Below are positions 24,754 to 33,601 of a stretch of 64,000 nucleotides of DNA, in pieces. Within the stretch, counting starts at the first letter, position 1. Each line of letters opens with the position of its first letter. The position numbers were made by a program, and so were the translations under genes. The notes under the pieces were generated by a model. It did no database searches, was not told the DNA's origin, and was given only the letters and a program-made list of their open reading frames with translations. The stretch spans positions 620,001 through 684,000 of the forward strand of contig JAQEYU010000002.1 of NCBI GenBank assembly GCA_027692465.1, in the 5' to 3' direction. This DNA is from Enterococcaceae bacterium OF42-14pH9A (lineage in GTDB: Bacteria > Bacillota > Bacilli > Lactobacillales > Enterococcaceae).

Positions 24754-26193
24754 TTATATATACTGCTTACGGACCAGCTCCTCAAATTGCTGCAACTCAT
24801 TAGCTGTTGGAATGGTAGATAAATATACAATTTTTCCGCTGCATTCAAAAGCAATCGGTAAATTCGACAAAACAATGCTCTCACTGTCAAGTGTCAGTTT
24901 TTCCAATTCTCCCAAGCTGATTTCATTCAGTTCTACTCGCCTTCCCGCCAAATCCTGCAACTCCTGCAATAAAAATTGCTTCCAGGCAGGTTCTCCTTGA
25001 TAGACTAAAAAAGTTTGCAATGGTTGGGGATTCAGCCGAGCTAGTGTTGTTTGGATCAATAGTACCAGATTACTGACTGCATGATCGGAAACACTTTCGA
25101 TCCCCGCCATTCCCTCTGTCGCCAATGTTTCTCGGATTCCCTCAAATAACTGCGGGTAGCGTTGGCGACAGACAGTCAAAACCTCAGCATACTCCATCAA
25201 AAATTTATCCGATAAGGTTTTGGACTCGTAATATTTTACTTGAAACAAAACGAGGTCCTCGAGTAGTTCTGAATCTTGTGTGATGCTAGGGGGCATGCCC
25301 AGCCTTGCCAAAAAGTCTTTCGCCGACTTGAACAGATGAGGGTAGGCTTTTCTCAACAGCTCTGATACTTCCGGCGACAGCAGATAACTCCAACTTTCCA
25401 GGAAACAGAAAAAGGCAAAAAAACTTTCATCTGCAGACAGGTTGATGCCTTCTTTTCGATACAAGTCTTTTAAAGCTGCCAGATAATCAGCAAACAAAAC
25501 ATCTTCTTCGTAAGCTAGCATTTCGACACGACAGCCAGCTTTAATTCGAATTGTATTAATGAAAAACCAGCAGATTCCAAAAATCTTTTCGGTGGTGACG
25601 GCTAAACCTTGCCGCTGCAACCCTCTGAGAAAATCGTGATAATTGCTTTCGTGAACTCCATAATCCTCAAAAAAGAAGTGTTGATGGGTAAATGGGACTA
25701 AGAGCCGATGATAAAAGAGCCGAATTGCTGTTTCCTCACCACTCCAAGAAATTTCACCACGATCCAATAAAATCTTCAGCTGAAAGTTCTGCAATGCAGT
25801 GTTCATTTTAGTTACCTGCCTCTTGAGAACGTCGTAAGAAAGCCCCTGCTCTCTCAAAAAGCTTGGCACGGCAATACTTTTTTTCAGCAACAGGGCTTGT
25901 AAAACCGCCATTGACAGAGATTGCTGCATGTAAATGCCCCAGATTTCTTGAATACCCTCTGTCGCACTGGTTTTCAAAAAAACACCGTTACTGCCATCTG
26001 AGTCCAATTCCCAATCCTTTGGCAGTTCCAGCCGTAGACTCTGGAGATCGTTGAAAACCGTTCGCTGAGAAACCGCCATTTTTTGCGCCAATTCTTTGGT
26101 AGTCACTAGCGGTGAGTTGATCAGCGTCTCCAAGATTGTGATTTTACGCCGTACCTCTTTTTCTGCAATCATCTGTTTTGCCAATGTAAACAA
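24754..26193 (-). CDS. Mga-like / HTH-domain transcriptional regulator
   Basis: About 479 residues. The N-terminus carries a DeoR/Mga-type helix-turn-helix (LETLINSPLVTTKELAQKMA, VSQRTVFNDLQSLR), followed by a second helical region and a long PRD/Mga-like middle; the last 100 residues look like an EIIB-like fold (FLVYQGEPAWKQFLLQELQ). Mga-type regulators in streptococci and enterococci control surface and sugar genes. No target is visible here: it is flanked by terminators. AAGGAG lies 8 nt before TTG 26193, which is preferred over the ORF's first codon at 26250 or ATG 26172. Confidence 0.75.
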   Translation of the reverse strand: MFTLAKQMIAEKEVRRKITILETLINSPLVTTKELAQKMAVSQRTVFNDLQSLRLELPKDWELDSDGSNGVFLKTSATEGIQEIWGIYMQQSLSMAVLQALLLKKSIAVPSFLREQGLSYDVLKRQVTKMNTALQNFQLKILLDRGEISWSGEETAIRLFYHRLLVPFTHQHFFFEDYGVHESNYHDFLRGLQRQGLAVTTEKIFGICWFFINTIRIKAGCRVEMLAYEEDVLFADYLAALKDLYRKEGINLSADESFFAFFCFLESWSYLLSPEVSELLRKAYPHLFKSAKDFLARLGMPPSITQDSELLEDLVLFQVKYYESKTLSDKFLMEYAEVLTVCRQRYPQLFEGIRETLATEGMAGIESVSDHAVSNLVLLIQTTLARLNPQPLQTFLVYQGEPAWKQFLLQELQDLAGRRVELNEISLGELEKLTLDSESIVLSNLPIAFECSGKIVYLSTIPTANELQQFEELVRKQYI

Positions 26194-26412
26194 GTTATCA
26201 TCTCCTTGAATATCCCTCTTGGGTGAAGCCTGCCACAAAAATAAGTACACTTTTTCGTCTCTGGCATTCTTCCTAATCTTGTTTTATAATCATTGATGCT
26301 ATTGTACCACGGGACGTTTCTTTCCTTTGACTATCAAAGAAATCCTTCAAAAATACCTTAGGGACCAACTGCCACTGCCGGCAGTTGCGTTGCTCAGAAA
26401 GCAGGAAGCCCC

Positions 26413-26844
26413 ATGACACGCAGTTTTGCCGTCGAATTGACGACTATTTGTATGATTGAAAACCAACGGGGTGAGATTCTGGTGCAAGATCGGAGAAAAC
26501 CCGACTGGCCGGGATGGACTTTTCCCGGCGGACACGTTGAAGCCGCCGAATCATTGACAGCGGCGATCATTCGGGAAATCCAAGAGGAATGCGGGCTCCG
26601 CATCACACCAGAGTTGCGGGGAACCGCAGAATGGCTCAATGACAAAGCCGGCGCCCGAGAACTGGCGGGGCTCTTTTACGCCCGTACTACCGCCGAACCC
26701 CGCGCCGGTGTTGGTGAAGATGCCCTTTTTTGGGTTCCCAAAGAACAGCTGACTGCCGACAAACTGGCCGGTACCTTAGGCGAGCTGCTGCCGCTTTTTT
26801 GGGGAGAGGATCCGACTGGTACTTATTTCAAAGACAACTCGTAA
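26413..26844 (+). CDS. Nudix hydrolase (MutT-like)
   Basis: 143 residues with a perfect Nudix box: G-HVEAA-E-SLTAAII-REIQEECGL, starting near residue 37. The family cleaves nucleoside diphosphate linkages in the cytosol; enterococcal genes of this form are often named 8-oxo-dGTPase, but the substrate is not proved. AGGAAG precedes ATG 26413. A hairpin CAACTGCC...GGCAGTTG lies about 40 bp upstream (26368-26389). Confidence 0.88.
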   Translation: MTRSFAVELTTICMIENQRGEILVQDRRKPDWPGWTFPGGHVEAAESLTAAIIREIQEECGLRITPELRGTAEWLNDKAGARELAGLFYARTTAEPRAGVGEDALFWVPKEQLTADKLAGTLGELLPLFWGEDPTGTYFKDNS

Positions 26845-26891
26845 AAAGCAGACGGCGCCGGGACATTCCCCGTTGCAGCGTCTGCTTTTTT
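26843..26891. terminator. Bidirectional terminator
   Basis: 12-bp stem AAAAAGCAGACG (26843-26854) with 26879-26890, T tract after it. It separates the convergent Nudix gene and membrane-protein operon. Confidence 0.85.
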
Positions 26892-26898
26892 AGCGGAT

Positions 26899-27327
26899 TT
26901 ATTGCCAACGATAATTGTGGAAGCCAATCAGATAATAAAGGGTGATATATCCGAACCAAAAGATTCCCAGTAAAAAGAGTACCAACCGGCTCTTGCGATA
27001 TTTCTCGTTCATCAGGCTGGGCAGAAGCAAAAACATGGCTGGCAGACCCAAATTCATCGCCATACTGGAAATATCCAACTGTTTATCCAGATTGCGAATG
27101 ATACTTGCGATAAAAATTGTCACAAAAAGGCCACAAATGACCCAACCAGAGCGCGGGCCAGCTTGCCAGATTTGCGAGCCACCGGTTATCCCTTTGACCA
27201 TCAGACAAATCCCCAGCCCAAGCCACATAATTGCTGGGACCAGATTGAGATTATCTGTAATCTGGCCATTTTTAATGATGGGATTATTGGGAGAAAAGAG
27301 ACTGGGAAAGTAAATCAGTCCTATCAT
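26899..27327 (-). CDS. Membrane protein of unknown function (third gene of XRE module)
   Basis: 142 residues with about four hydrophobic segments (LVPAIMWLGLGICLMVKGI, GWVICGLFVTIFIASII, LGLPAMFLLLPSLM, LVLFLLGIFWFGYITLYYLI). Not recognised beyond that. Its ATG overlaps the preceding stop by 4 nt (ATGA), so it is translationally coupled to the 27324 gene in an operon led by an XRE regulator. Confidence 0.75.
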   Translation of the reverse strand: MIGLIYFPSLFSPNNPIIKNGQITDNLNLVPAIMWLGLGICLMVKGITGGSQIWQAGPRSGWVICGLFVTIFIASIIRNLDKQLDISSMAMNLGLPAMFLLLPSLMNEKYRKSRLVLFLLGIFWFGYITLYYLIGFHNYRWQ

Positions 27328-27617
27328 GAAAAAAACAGCCCATTTAATCCCGGTCGTTTCGAAGCATCAATCGTCATATATGCATCTTTGTAGATCCAAT
27401 AATCGATCGTAGCTGCGATACCGACACCCACCGTCGTCATCCCCATTCCCAACTGGGAAACGAATAATTCCTTGCCTCTGAAGACACCGATAATCGGCAG
27501 TATAAAAAGCAGTACCGTCATCGTCCAAAAACCAACGGCATATCCTTTGCGGCGTGCCTGTAACTGCCGTTCGTCAAACCTTTGTCCTATTTTCTCAATC
27601 CTCCCAAAACAATTCAT
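27324..27617 (-). CDS. Small membrane protein with DERQ motif, XRE-coupled
   Basis: 97 residues with two or three hydrophobic segments (VGFWTMTVLLFILPIIGVF and TTVGVGIAATIDYWIY) and a conserved-looking RFDERQLQARRKGY stretch before the first. It overlaps the regulator gene by 23 nt. The start is uncertain: ATG 27617 has no good ribosome site, while a strong GGGAGG lies just downstream inside the frame, ahead of an ATT codon at 27602. The protein may be about five residues shorter if that unusual start is used. Confidence 0.7.
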   Translation of the reverse strand: MNCFGRIEKIGQRFDERQLQARRKGYAVGFWTMTVLLFILPIIGVFRGKELFVSQLGMGMTTVGVGIAATIDYWIYKDAYMTIDASKRPGLNGLFFS

Positions 27618-27789
27618 CTAATGTTTTTCCCAAAGCTTTGCAGATTTTGAGGCAGAGATTGATAGTGGGATTGTAGTCCCCTTTTTCGATTGCCCCGATT
27701 GTCTGTCGCGTGACGCCAATCCGATCCGCCAGCTCTGCCTGCGTCAAATCCCGCTCCACTCGAGCAGCCTTCAGTTTCAGATTTTTCAT
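27595..27789 (-). CDS. XRE-family transcriptional regulator
   Basis: 64 residues, one helix-turn-helix: LKAARVERDLTQAELADRIG, VTRQTIGAIEKGDYNPTINL, ending TLDELFWED. It is the same class as the regulator at 18291 and heads a three-gene operon with two membrane proteins. GAGGTG lies 5 nt before ATG 27789. Confidence 0.9.
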   Translation of the reverse strand: MKNLKLKAARVERDLTQAELADRIGVTRQTIGAIEKGDYNPTINLCLKICKALGKTLDELFWED

Positions 27790-27808
27790 AGCTTCACCTC
27801 ACAGGCTC

Positions 27809-27836
27809 AATATACCATATATCAAGATTAATGCAA
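27809..27836 (-). promoter_or_regulatory. Promoter of the second XRE operon
   Basis: On the - strand: -35 TTGCAT (27836-27831), 16-nt spacer, -10 TATATT (27814-27809). AT-rich alternating ATATAT tracts on both sides may bind the regulator. Confidence 0.55.
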
Positions 27837-27987
27837 TATATATATTACATAAAGAATGCTATTTTTAACATCGTTTTTCCTATATAAATCTGCAGGCATT
27901 TGCAAACAAACTCACCGACCGCTGCCGACAACGATCCTGCGCTATCTACTAACGAAAAAAACCGCTGACCTGTCACTTTCAGATAAT

Positions 27988-28025
27988 CAAAAAAGCCTCT
28001 CCTCTTGTTTCAGAGAAAAGGCATC
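27988..28025 (-). terminator. Terminator of the flippase gene, displaced by an element A insertion
   Basis: Hairpin pairing GCCTTTTCTCTG with AAGAGGAGAGGC on the - strand (one bulge), followed by six T. It belongs to the gene ending at 28202, but a family A element now lies between stop and terminator. Confidence 0.65.
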
Positions 28026-28036
28026 TTATTAGGTTA

Positions 28037-28192
28037 GGGAGCGTCTGAAAACTCCAGCGGCAGCTATTTTGGTCCTTTTCACCGCAATCTACTCGTAAAT
28101 GCGCAGCTTTGCACCACATATGCTGCGCTTTACTCCTTGATTTCGGCAGGTCCGCAAAAATCCGGATCCCCCCAGAGCTTTCAGACACGCCC
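28037..28192 (-). mobile_element. Family A MITE-like element, full copy (inverted)
   Basis: 156 bp flanked by TA on both sides (28035-28036 and 28193-28194). Ends are GGGAGCGTCTGAAAACTCC and CTTTCAGACACGCCC. The interior is the reverse complement of the copy at 37848 (the GCGGTGAAAAGGACCAAAAT block). No coding capacity. It ends 9 bp before the stop codon of the flippase gene at 28202-28204. Confidence 0.82.
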
Positions 28193-28201
28193 TAAACCGG
28201 T

Positions 28202-29845
28202 TTATTTCAAATGCAGCTTGCGGCGGATCTTCGCAGCGGCCGAGCCCAGCAGTTTATCTGCCAGACGGACTTTCAACGCCATGAAGACGTAGACTGCCGC
28301 ACCCACGAGCGCAACTCCCATCACCAGAATGAAGGACTGCAGCTTGCTGTCGGTGTTCAAAAACAGGCCCAGCAGTTGGCGGGTAATAAAAGCTGCCACC
28401 GCCATGATCAGGCTCATCAAAAAGATCAGGACCACACGGCGGGCGGTCAGAATCCGGTCAAAGCGGGAAACCTTGTAAAGTTTCCAGAGATTCAGTGAAA
28501 CTACTACTCCGAAGCCGATCATCGTGGAATACAGCGGACCGTATACCTCGAAGACCCGGATCAGCGGATATTGGAAAATCAGCTTCACCAACAGGCCGAT
28601 AATGAAAAAGACGATCGCCGAGCCGTTTTCGTACATCCCCTGCAGCATACTGGAGGTCATACTGTATAGTCCCAGAAACAGGCCGGTGATACAGGCGACG
28701 ATTAGTACCCGTGTCCCCAGATCACTGGGGGCATAGAACAATGTGTTCAATGGATACGCCAGCAGCATCATCCCAAAGGTTGCCGGAAACATCACGAAGG
28801 CAAACAATTGCAGGTTGTTGGAGATCAATTTTGACAGTTCTTTGTGTTTGTTCAATGTCTTGGCTTCCGTAATCAGCGGCAATCCGGTAGCTGCCATCGA
28901 AGTTGCCAGACCGATGACCACCATCGTCAGCTTGTCGGGATTGGCACTGAAGATGGAGAACAGTTTTTGCAGTTGTGAGGCAGAGTAGGTCGTAAAGCCC
29001 TGCATCGTCCGCACAAAGGTCACCTGGTCCACGATCTTGAAGATGGTAATCCCTGTCCCGATAATAATGAAAGGAATCGCTTCTCTGATCGTCTCGACGA
29101 TCAGTTCACGGGTATCCAGTTTGACATTATTGGCACTGTGTTCCACCAGATAATCCATGCGTACTTTGTTTTTTTGCAAATAATATAAAAGTAAGGCGAT
29201 ACTGGCCAATGCCCCCAAAAAGGCCGCAAACGTCGATTGTACGACGGCTTCCTCATATTTTCCGGAGCCGACCTTCATGATGAAGAAAGTCGCCAAAAGC
29301 ATGTAGAAAACACGCGCCACTTGTTCTGCCAGCTGAGAGATTGCAAAAGGCATCATGTCGTGCTGTCCTTGGAAATAGCCCCGCATGACACTCATACAAG
29401 GAATCACCAGAACGGCAACACTCAGCGAACGAATCACTGGGATCAACTCGGTGCCGCCGCCGGAAATTTTCGCCAGCCACGGTGCCATCAAGTACATCGC
29501 ACCACTGCAGACAGCACCAAAGATCGCCATCACCATCAGGGCGTTCTTGAAGAGACGGCGACTGGTGGCATATTCGTTCAGGGAATTATAGTGGGCTGTC
29601 TGTTTACTGAAAGCAGCCGGGATGCCGGCAGTGGAAATCATCAGAAACAGGGCGTAAAAATTGTATCCCATATTGAAAAGGGCGTTGGCCTGGTATTGAT
29701 CACTGCCCAGCCAGTAAAACCAGGGAACGACATAAATTGCACCCAACAGGCGGGAGCCGACATTTCCCAGCGTCAGCCAGGTAGAACCGCGGGCCATCCG
29801 TTCTTCGGCGGACAGTGTTTGTTGCGGAGACTTATTTTCTGCCAT
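28202..29845 (-). CDS. MATE/MOP-superfamily flippase, YtgP/MurJ-like
   Basis: 547 residues with about 14 membrane helices. The N-terminal GSTWLTLGNVGSRLLGAIYV followed by FNMGYNFYALFLMISTAGIP, and VPCM-like VLVIPCMSVMRGYFQGQHDM are typical of the YtgP group of putative polysaccharide exporters, which can replace MurJ as lipid II flippases in Bacillus and streptococci. Divergent from murE with a 373-bp gap, which fits a cell-wall role. AGGAGA precedes ATG 29845. Confidence 0.88.
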   Translation of the reverse strand: MAENKSPQQTLSAEERMARGSTWLTLGNVGSRLLGAIYVVPWFYWLGSDQYQANALFNMGYNFYALFLMISTAGIPAAFSKQTAHYNSLNEYATSRRLFKNALMVMAIFGAVCSGAMYLMAPWLAKISGGGTELIPVIRSLSVAVLVIPCMSVMRGYFQGQHDMMPFAISQLAEQVARVFYMLLATFFIMKVGSGKYEEAVVQSTFAAFLGALASIALLLYYLQKNKVRMDYLVEHSANNVKLDTRELIVETIREAIPFIIIGTGITIFKIVDQVTFVRTMQGFTTYSASQLQKLFSIFSANPDKLTMVVIGLATSMAATGLPLITEAKTLNKHKELSKLISNNLQLFAFVMFPATFGMMLLAYPLNTLFYAPSDLGTRVLIVACITGLFLGLYSMTSSMLQGMYENGSAIVFFIIGLLVKLIFQYPLIRVFEVYGPLYSTMIGFGVVVSLNLWKLYKVSRFDRILTARRVVLIFLMSLIMAVAAFITRQLLGLFLNTDSKLQSFILVMGVALVGAAVYVFMALKVRLADKLLGSAAAKIRRKLHLK

Positions 29846-30174
29846 GTAGATTCTCCTGTTCCATAAATTTAAACATACTAGCTTATTTTACTATATTCAC
29901 CAAAGCAAACAACAGCTTTTGTGAACTTTTAATATCTTTGGAATCTGAATGAGAAAACTGCGAAAGAATCCCAGTCAAATGAGATAGCGATGGCAGCGGA
30001 AAACAGTTGCCGCATTTTTGGCAAAAAACAGTTGCTCCGAAAAAAAGTCATCGCACACAGCAACTGGCCTTGTCGATTGAGCGGATGCGCCGCTGGCAAA
30101 GTGCAGATTGGGGGACAAATACCTTCCTTGGCCGTCGCTGCTTTTTCAGCCGTGTTCCGCCGGCTTTTGCCTTA
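29846..30174. other. Intergenic gap between flippase and murE
   Basis: Holds the divergent promoters. AACAGTTGC appears twice (around 30003 and 30028) but no clear palindrome, RNA or gene was seen. Confidence 0.4.
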
Positions 30175-30209
30175 TGCTATAATAGATGGAGAATTTTGAC
30201 GAAACGAGG
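30175..30209 (+). promoter_or_regulatory. murE promoter and ribosome site
   Basis: Extended -10 TGCTATAAT (30175-30183) with a consensus TATAAT; no good -35, as usual for extended -10 promoters. The ATG at 30186 falls at the expected start of transcription, so it cannot be a normal start; ACGAGG (30204-30209) leads to GTG 30219 instead. Confidence 0.75.
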
Positions 30210-30218
30210 CGTTTTGAC

Positions 30219-31733
30219 GTGACTCTTACACTGGCAACAGTTTACGATATTTTACAGCAGCAAAACCTGTTAAAGGAATTCATTTTGGCAGACGGCTGGC
30301 ACTTGGACAAAGCCAAACTGCCGGAGTTGACCTTCTCTGCTATTTCCTACGACTCCCGCAAGGCCGACAGTGAAACGCTGTTTTTTGCTAAAGGTGCCGC
30401 CTTCAAGGAAGACTATCTGGCCGGCGCAGTGGCCCAAGGACTGCAGGTCTATGTCGCCGAACAGCCTTACGAGACGGCGGCCCGTTGCGGTGTCATCGTG
30501 ACCGATATCCGCAAAGCGATGGCCCTCTTGAGTATGGCGTTTTATGATTACCCGCAGAACAAGCTGAAGATTGCGGCGTTTACCGGCACCAAAGGCAAGA
30601 CGACAGCCGCTTATTTTGCCCACGGAATCCTACAGGAAGCTACCGGTGGCAAGTGTGCCATGCTGTCTACGATGGAAACCACGCTGGACGGCAAGACTTC
30701 CTTCAAATCCAAGCTGACTACGCCGGAATCACTGGATCTTTTTGCCATGATGGCCGAAGCTGTCGCCAACAATATGACGCACCTGGTGATGGAAGTCTCT
30801 TCCCAAGCTTATAAGCTGCAACGGGTCTATGGACTGAAATACGATGTCGGCATCTTTTTGAACATCTCACCGGACCATATCAGTCCGATCGAGCACCCCA
30901 CCTTCGACGATTATTTCTACTGCAAGCGGGAGCTGATCTATAATTCAAAGGTCGCGATTTTGGATGCCGACATGGATCATTACCCGCTGGTGGCGGAAAG
31001 CTGTCAGTTGGCGGGGATTCCGGCCTATACTTACGGACGGACTGCCGGCGACTATCGGGTCAGCACCTCAGAAGCCGATCCTAAAGAATTTTTCGTGGAA
31101 AGCCGCATTGATCCCTTGAAGATGATGGGCAACTATCGCATTAAACTCCCGGGAGATTTCAATCAGGACAACGCCTGTGCTGCCTTATTGGCCGCCGCCG
31201 TCCTGGGAGCTGATACTGAATCGGCCTACCGGGGCTTGGCAGAAGTGACCGTTCCGGGCCGGATGCTCCAGCTGCATACCGCAAACGGTGCTGTCGTCTA
31301 TGTGGATTATGCCCACAATTACATCAGCCTGAAGCTCTTTTTGGAGTATACCCGCAAAGCTCATCCTAACGGGCGGCAGATCGTCGTCATCGGCTCGCCG
31401 GGAAACAAAGCCATCAGCCGTCGTCATGATTTCGGTGTCGTCTTGGCCGAGTTGGCGGACGTCGCTCTGTTGACTGCTGATGATCCGGCTTACGAAGATC
31501 CCCAAGCAATCGCCGATGAGATCGCGGCGGCTATCGACAATCCCGCCGTCGAGATCATCCATGAGATGGACCGGGAAAAAGCCATTCTCCTGGCCCTTGA
31601 AATGGCCGGTCCGGACGATGTCGTATTGCTGGCAGGCAAAGGAGAAGATCCCCAGCAGAAAATTGACGGCAAAGATACCCCTTATGATGGTGATTATGTC
31701 ATCGCCAAGCGTCTGATCGCCGCCGGAAAATAG
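30219..31733 (+). CDS. murE: UDP-MurNAc-L-Ala-D-Glu:L-lysine ligase (MurE)
   Basis: 504 residues. Mur ligase motifs: AFTGTKGKTTAAYFAHGIL (P-loop), TTPESLDLF and MEVSSQAYKL, NISPDHIS, YVDYAHN, and in the C-terminal domain TADDPAYEDP. The last replaces the DNPR box of diaminopimelate-adding enzymes and marks an L-Lys enzyme, as in enterococci and lactobacilli. It adds the third residue of the stem peptide in the cytosol. Start GTG 30219 is chosen for its ribosome site and because the frame's first ATG lies at the transcription start. Confidence 0.93.
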   Translation: MTLTLATVYDILQQQNLLKEFILADGWHLDKAKLPELTFSAISYDSRKADSETLFFAKGAAFKEDYLAGAVAQGLQVYVAEQPYETAARCGVIVTDIRKAMALLSMAFYDYPQNKLKIAAFTGTKGKTTAAYFAHGILQEATGGKCAMLSTMETTLDGKTSFKSKLTTPESLDLFAMMAEAVANNMTHLVMEVSSQAYKLQRVYGLKYDVGIFLNISPDHISPIEHPTFDDYFYCKRELIYNSKVAILDADMDHYPLVAESCQLAGIPAYTYGRTAGDYRVSTSEADPKEFFVESRIDPLKMMGNYRIKLPGDFNQDNACAALLAAAVLGADTESAYRGLAEVTVPGRMLQLHTANGAVVYVDYAHNYISLKLFLEYTRKAHPNGRQIVVIGSPGNKAISRRHDFGVVLAELADVALLTADDPAYEDPQAIADEIAAAIDNPAVEIIHEMDREKAILLALEMAGPDDVVLLAGKGEDPQQKIDGKDTPYDGDYVIAKRLIAAGK

Positions 31734-31804
31734 CTCTGCTTTTTGTGTACAGACAGTGCTGGTCGCTGAACAGCAGCCCCAGCTGATACTTTTGCTTTTT
31801 GATA

Positions 31805-31845
31805 GAAGTGTTGATCCCGCAAGGTTTCCAACACTTCTTTTTTAT
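31805..31845 (+). terminator. murE terminator
   Basis: 9-bp stem GAAGTGTTG/CAACACTTC (31805-31813 with 31829-31837) followed by a T-rich tract of about eight bases. Confidence 0.85.
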
Positions 31846-31947
31846 TGTGTCCATTTTTGTGACATATGCAGCTACATCTGATACGCATTAGTCTAAATTA
31901 AGATAAAAATGCTACGGTTGGGAAACGTGCTCTTTGGAAATTAAAAG

Positions 31948-31986
31948 TAAAAAATATGAACAGAAAACCCGTGCTTCTGTTCATAT
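31948..31986 (-). terminator. Terminator of the 33479-32058 operon
   Basis: 12-bp perfect stem ATATGAACAGAA (31954-31965) with 31975-31986, loop 9 nt, T-rich on the - strand. It lies about 70 bp past the stop of the membrane gene at 32058. Confidence 0.8.
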
Positions 31987-32057
31987 CTATCCTTGGTCTA
32001 TCTATTTCAGATGGTTTTGGACTATACTCATTGGGAGCAATTGGCTGACGGTTGATT

Positions 32058-32705
32058 TTATTTTCTTGCTACCGCCGGCCACTCCTCTTTCTTCATACCG
32101 TAGAGCGCAATAATATAAAGCACATCAAATATTAAACATATGATACCCATCAAAAGTATATAGATGTTGAATGACTCAATAAGCCCGCCAAGAATGGTGG
32201 GAGCGAGTGTCCCAACGCATTTGGCTACCGCCATAAGCTTGCTCTGACCTCGTGTGTTGCCACGATTAAACAACATCGCCAGAAACATGATTGACATTGC
32301 TGCATTTTGTGCAAAGGCAGAGTATTGAGAAGCAGGTACTTTAGCAAATTGGAAGTAAAACGCAAATTGCATTACAAAGCAGGACACAAACGCCAAAATA
32401 CTAAATGGAACAAAATATTTCTTTGCTTTCTTGGGGAAATATTCACGCCCATATTTGAAATAGGTGATGATAATCACTGCGTCCAGCGTTGCCCAAATAA
32501 GATTTACTACGCCTTGAAGCGGTTCTGAGCCAAGAAAAAGTTGATCCACGGAATAAAGTGTTTCCCACGCAAAGTTTAAGCCAAGAGCAAACAGGGGCAT
32601 CGCATAAGTTTTATCCTTAAATCCTCCCCTAATCAATTCAATATAGACAATTGACCAACAAATCCCACTAATAATCATAAAAATTCCTTTTACCATTTCC
32701 TGCAT
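32058..32705 (-). CDS. Seven-helix membrane protein of the PaxB/Pyr4-type terpene-cyclase superfamily (putative)
   Basis: 215 residues, about seven hydrophobic segments. The pattern YAMPLFALGLNFAWETLY (Glu48) followed by NLIWATLDAVIIITY (Asp75) is what I know from fungal membrane terpene cyclases such as PaxB and Pyr4, where acidic residues in these helices protonate the epoxide or polyene. Bacterial relatives are mostly uncharacterised. AAGGAGG lies 7 nt before ATG 32705. It follows an unknown 252-residue gene by 15 bp, in one operon. A cyclase activity here is an inference from two motifs and topology; a plain membrane protein remains possible. Confidence 0.6.
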   Translation of the reverse strand: MQEMVKGIFMIISGICWSIVYIELIRGGFKDKTYAMPLFALGLNFAWETLYSVDQLFLGSEPLQGVVNLIWATLDAVIIITYFKYGREYFPKKAKKYFVPFSILAFVSCFVMQFAFYFQFAKVPASQYSAFAQNAAMSIMFLAMLFNRGNTRGQSKLMAVAKCVGTLAPTILGGLIESFNIYILLMGIICLIFDVLYIIALYGMKKEEWPAVARK

Positions 32706-32720
32706 AGCAAATCCTCCTTT

Positions 32721-33479
32721 TTACTCCATAACATTCTTAAATGCATTGGATATCTCAACAGCCATGTGAATTGAGTGACCATCTACAAGTTCTTGCGGCG
32801 TTGCACTGGGAAAATAAGCACCTGCAAGCATATCAATCCCTCCTTTAATCTTCTTCACCTGATGCATAGCAACTGCATTTTTCTTATCCGGGGAGCTTGT
32901 TAGGAAAGAGGCACCAATCAGCCTTAAATTGTGCTCCTTGTTTATCAGTGCTGGCGCAGATTCTTTTAGTTTACCGATCATTTGAGTGGGCTTCCCATAC
33001 ATTCCCATAATCTCTGTTACGCTGGTCATAGTCGCGTCAATATGGTCCGGGTGCATGGCAAGTAAAAATTTTCTTATTTTAATCGCAGAGGCAATGATTT
33101 TCATGTATTTACTGAAAGTTAAGCCAGTGACAATGATGTGCGCCCGAGCAGCTTTTTTGCTGTAATCACCATCAGATTTGGCGAGAATCTCCGACCACAT
33201 TTCATCAGCTTGCCGATACTGTTCAGCATAAAGTCTATTCAATTCATCTTTCCCGATGCGCAGCTTATTTGAAAGTAAAATACTGCGAACCTTTTCGGGC
33301 GGTAAGCTATCAATCTCACCAGCTGATATTGCTTGACCCTGATTATTCAAAAGTTTTTCCCCAAGATTTTTTAATTCATGTAGCGTATGGTAGCAACGGT
33401 CAATATATATTTTTACTAAACCTTGTTGAGTATATTCTTTACCGTCAACAACTACCTTAATGTTTGTTTTTTGCATCAT
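32721..33479 (-). CDS. Unrecognised cytosolic protein, operon partner of the terpene-cyclase-like gene
   Basis: 252 residues; I do not recognise the family. No signal peptide or membrane segment. It looks mostly helical, with a Lys-rich start (NIKVVVDGKEYTQQGLVKIY), a middle rich in Met and Ile (TFSKYMKIIASAIKIRKFLL), and repeated basic patches (SSPDKKNAVAMHQVKKIKGG). No DDxxD prenyltransferase motif is seen. GAGGAAAG precedes the paired ATGs at 33479/33476. Base composition is clearly more AT-rich than the core genes on either side, so it was probably acquired with its neighbour. Confidence 0.7.
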   Translation of the reverse strand: MMQKTNIKVVVDGKEYTQQGLVKIYIDRCYHTLHELKNLGEKLLNNQGQAISAGEIDSLPPEKVRSILLSNKLRIGKDELNRLYAEQYRQADEMWSEILAKSDGDYSKKAARAHIIVTGLTFSKYMKIIASAIKIRKFLLAMHPDHIDATMTSVTEIMGMYGKPTQMIGKLKESAPALINKEHNLRLIGASFLTSSPDKKNAVAMHQVKKIKGGIDMLAGAYFPSATPQELVDGHSIHMAVEISNAFKNVME

Positions 33480-33601
33480 TCTTTCCTCACAATTTCCTTC
33501 GCCGTATTTTTTTCAGCGAAAACCACAACACACTTCCAAGCTAATTTTTATCTTTATTGGCTGAATCACTAACAGCAGTAAGTATTCTTATAAGCAAATA
33601 A

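Noticed and set aside
28037..28192. Family A element as a structured RNA or riboswitch
   Set aside because: It occurs in both orientations, after stops and in leaders, with TA at both ends; mobility explains this better than a cis RNA role.
29990..30199. 69-71 residue frames upstream of murE
   Set aside because: They run into the murE promoter, have no ribosome site and no plausible protein features.
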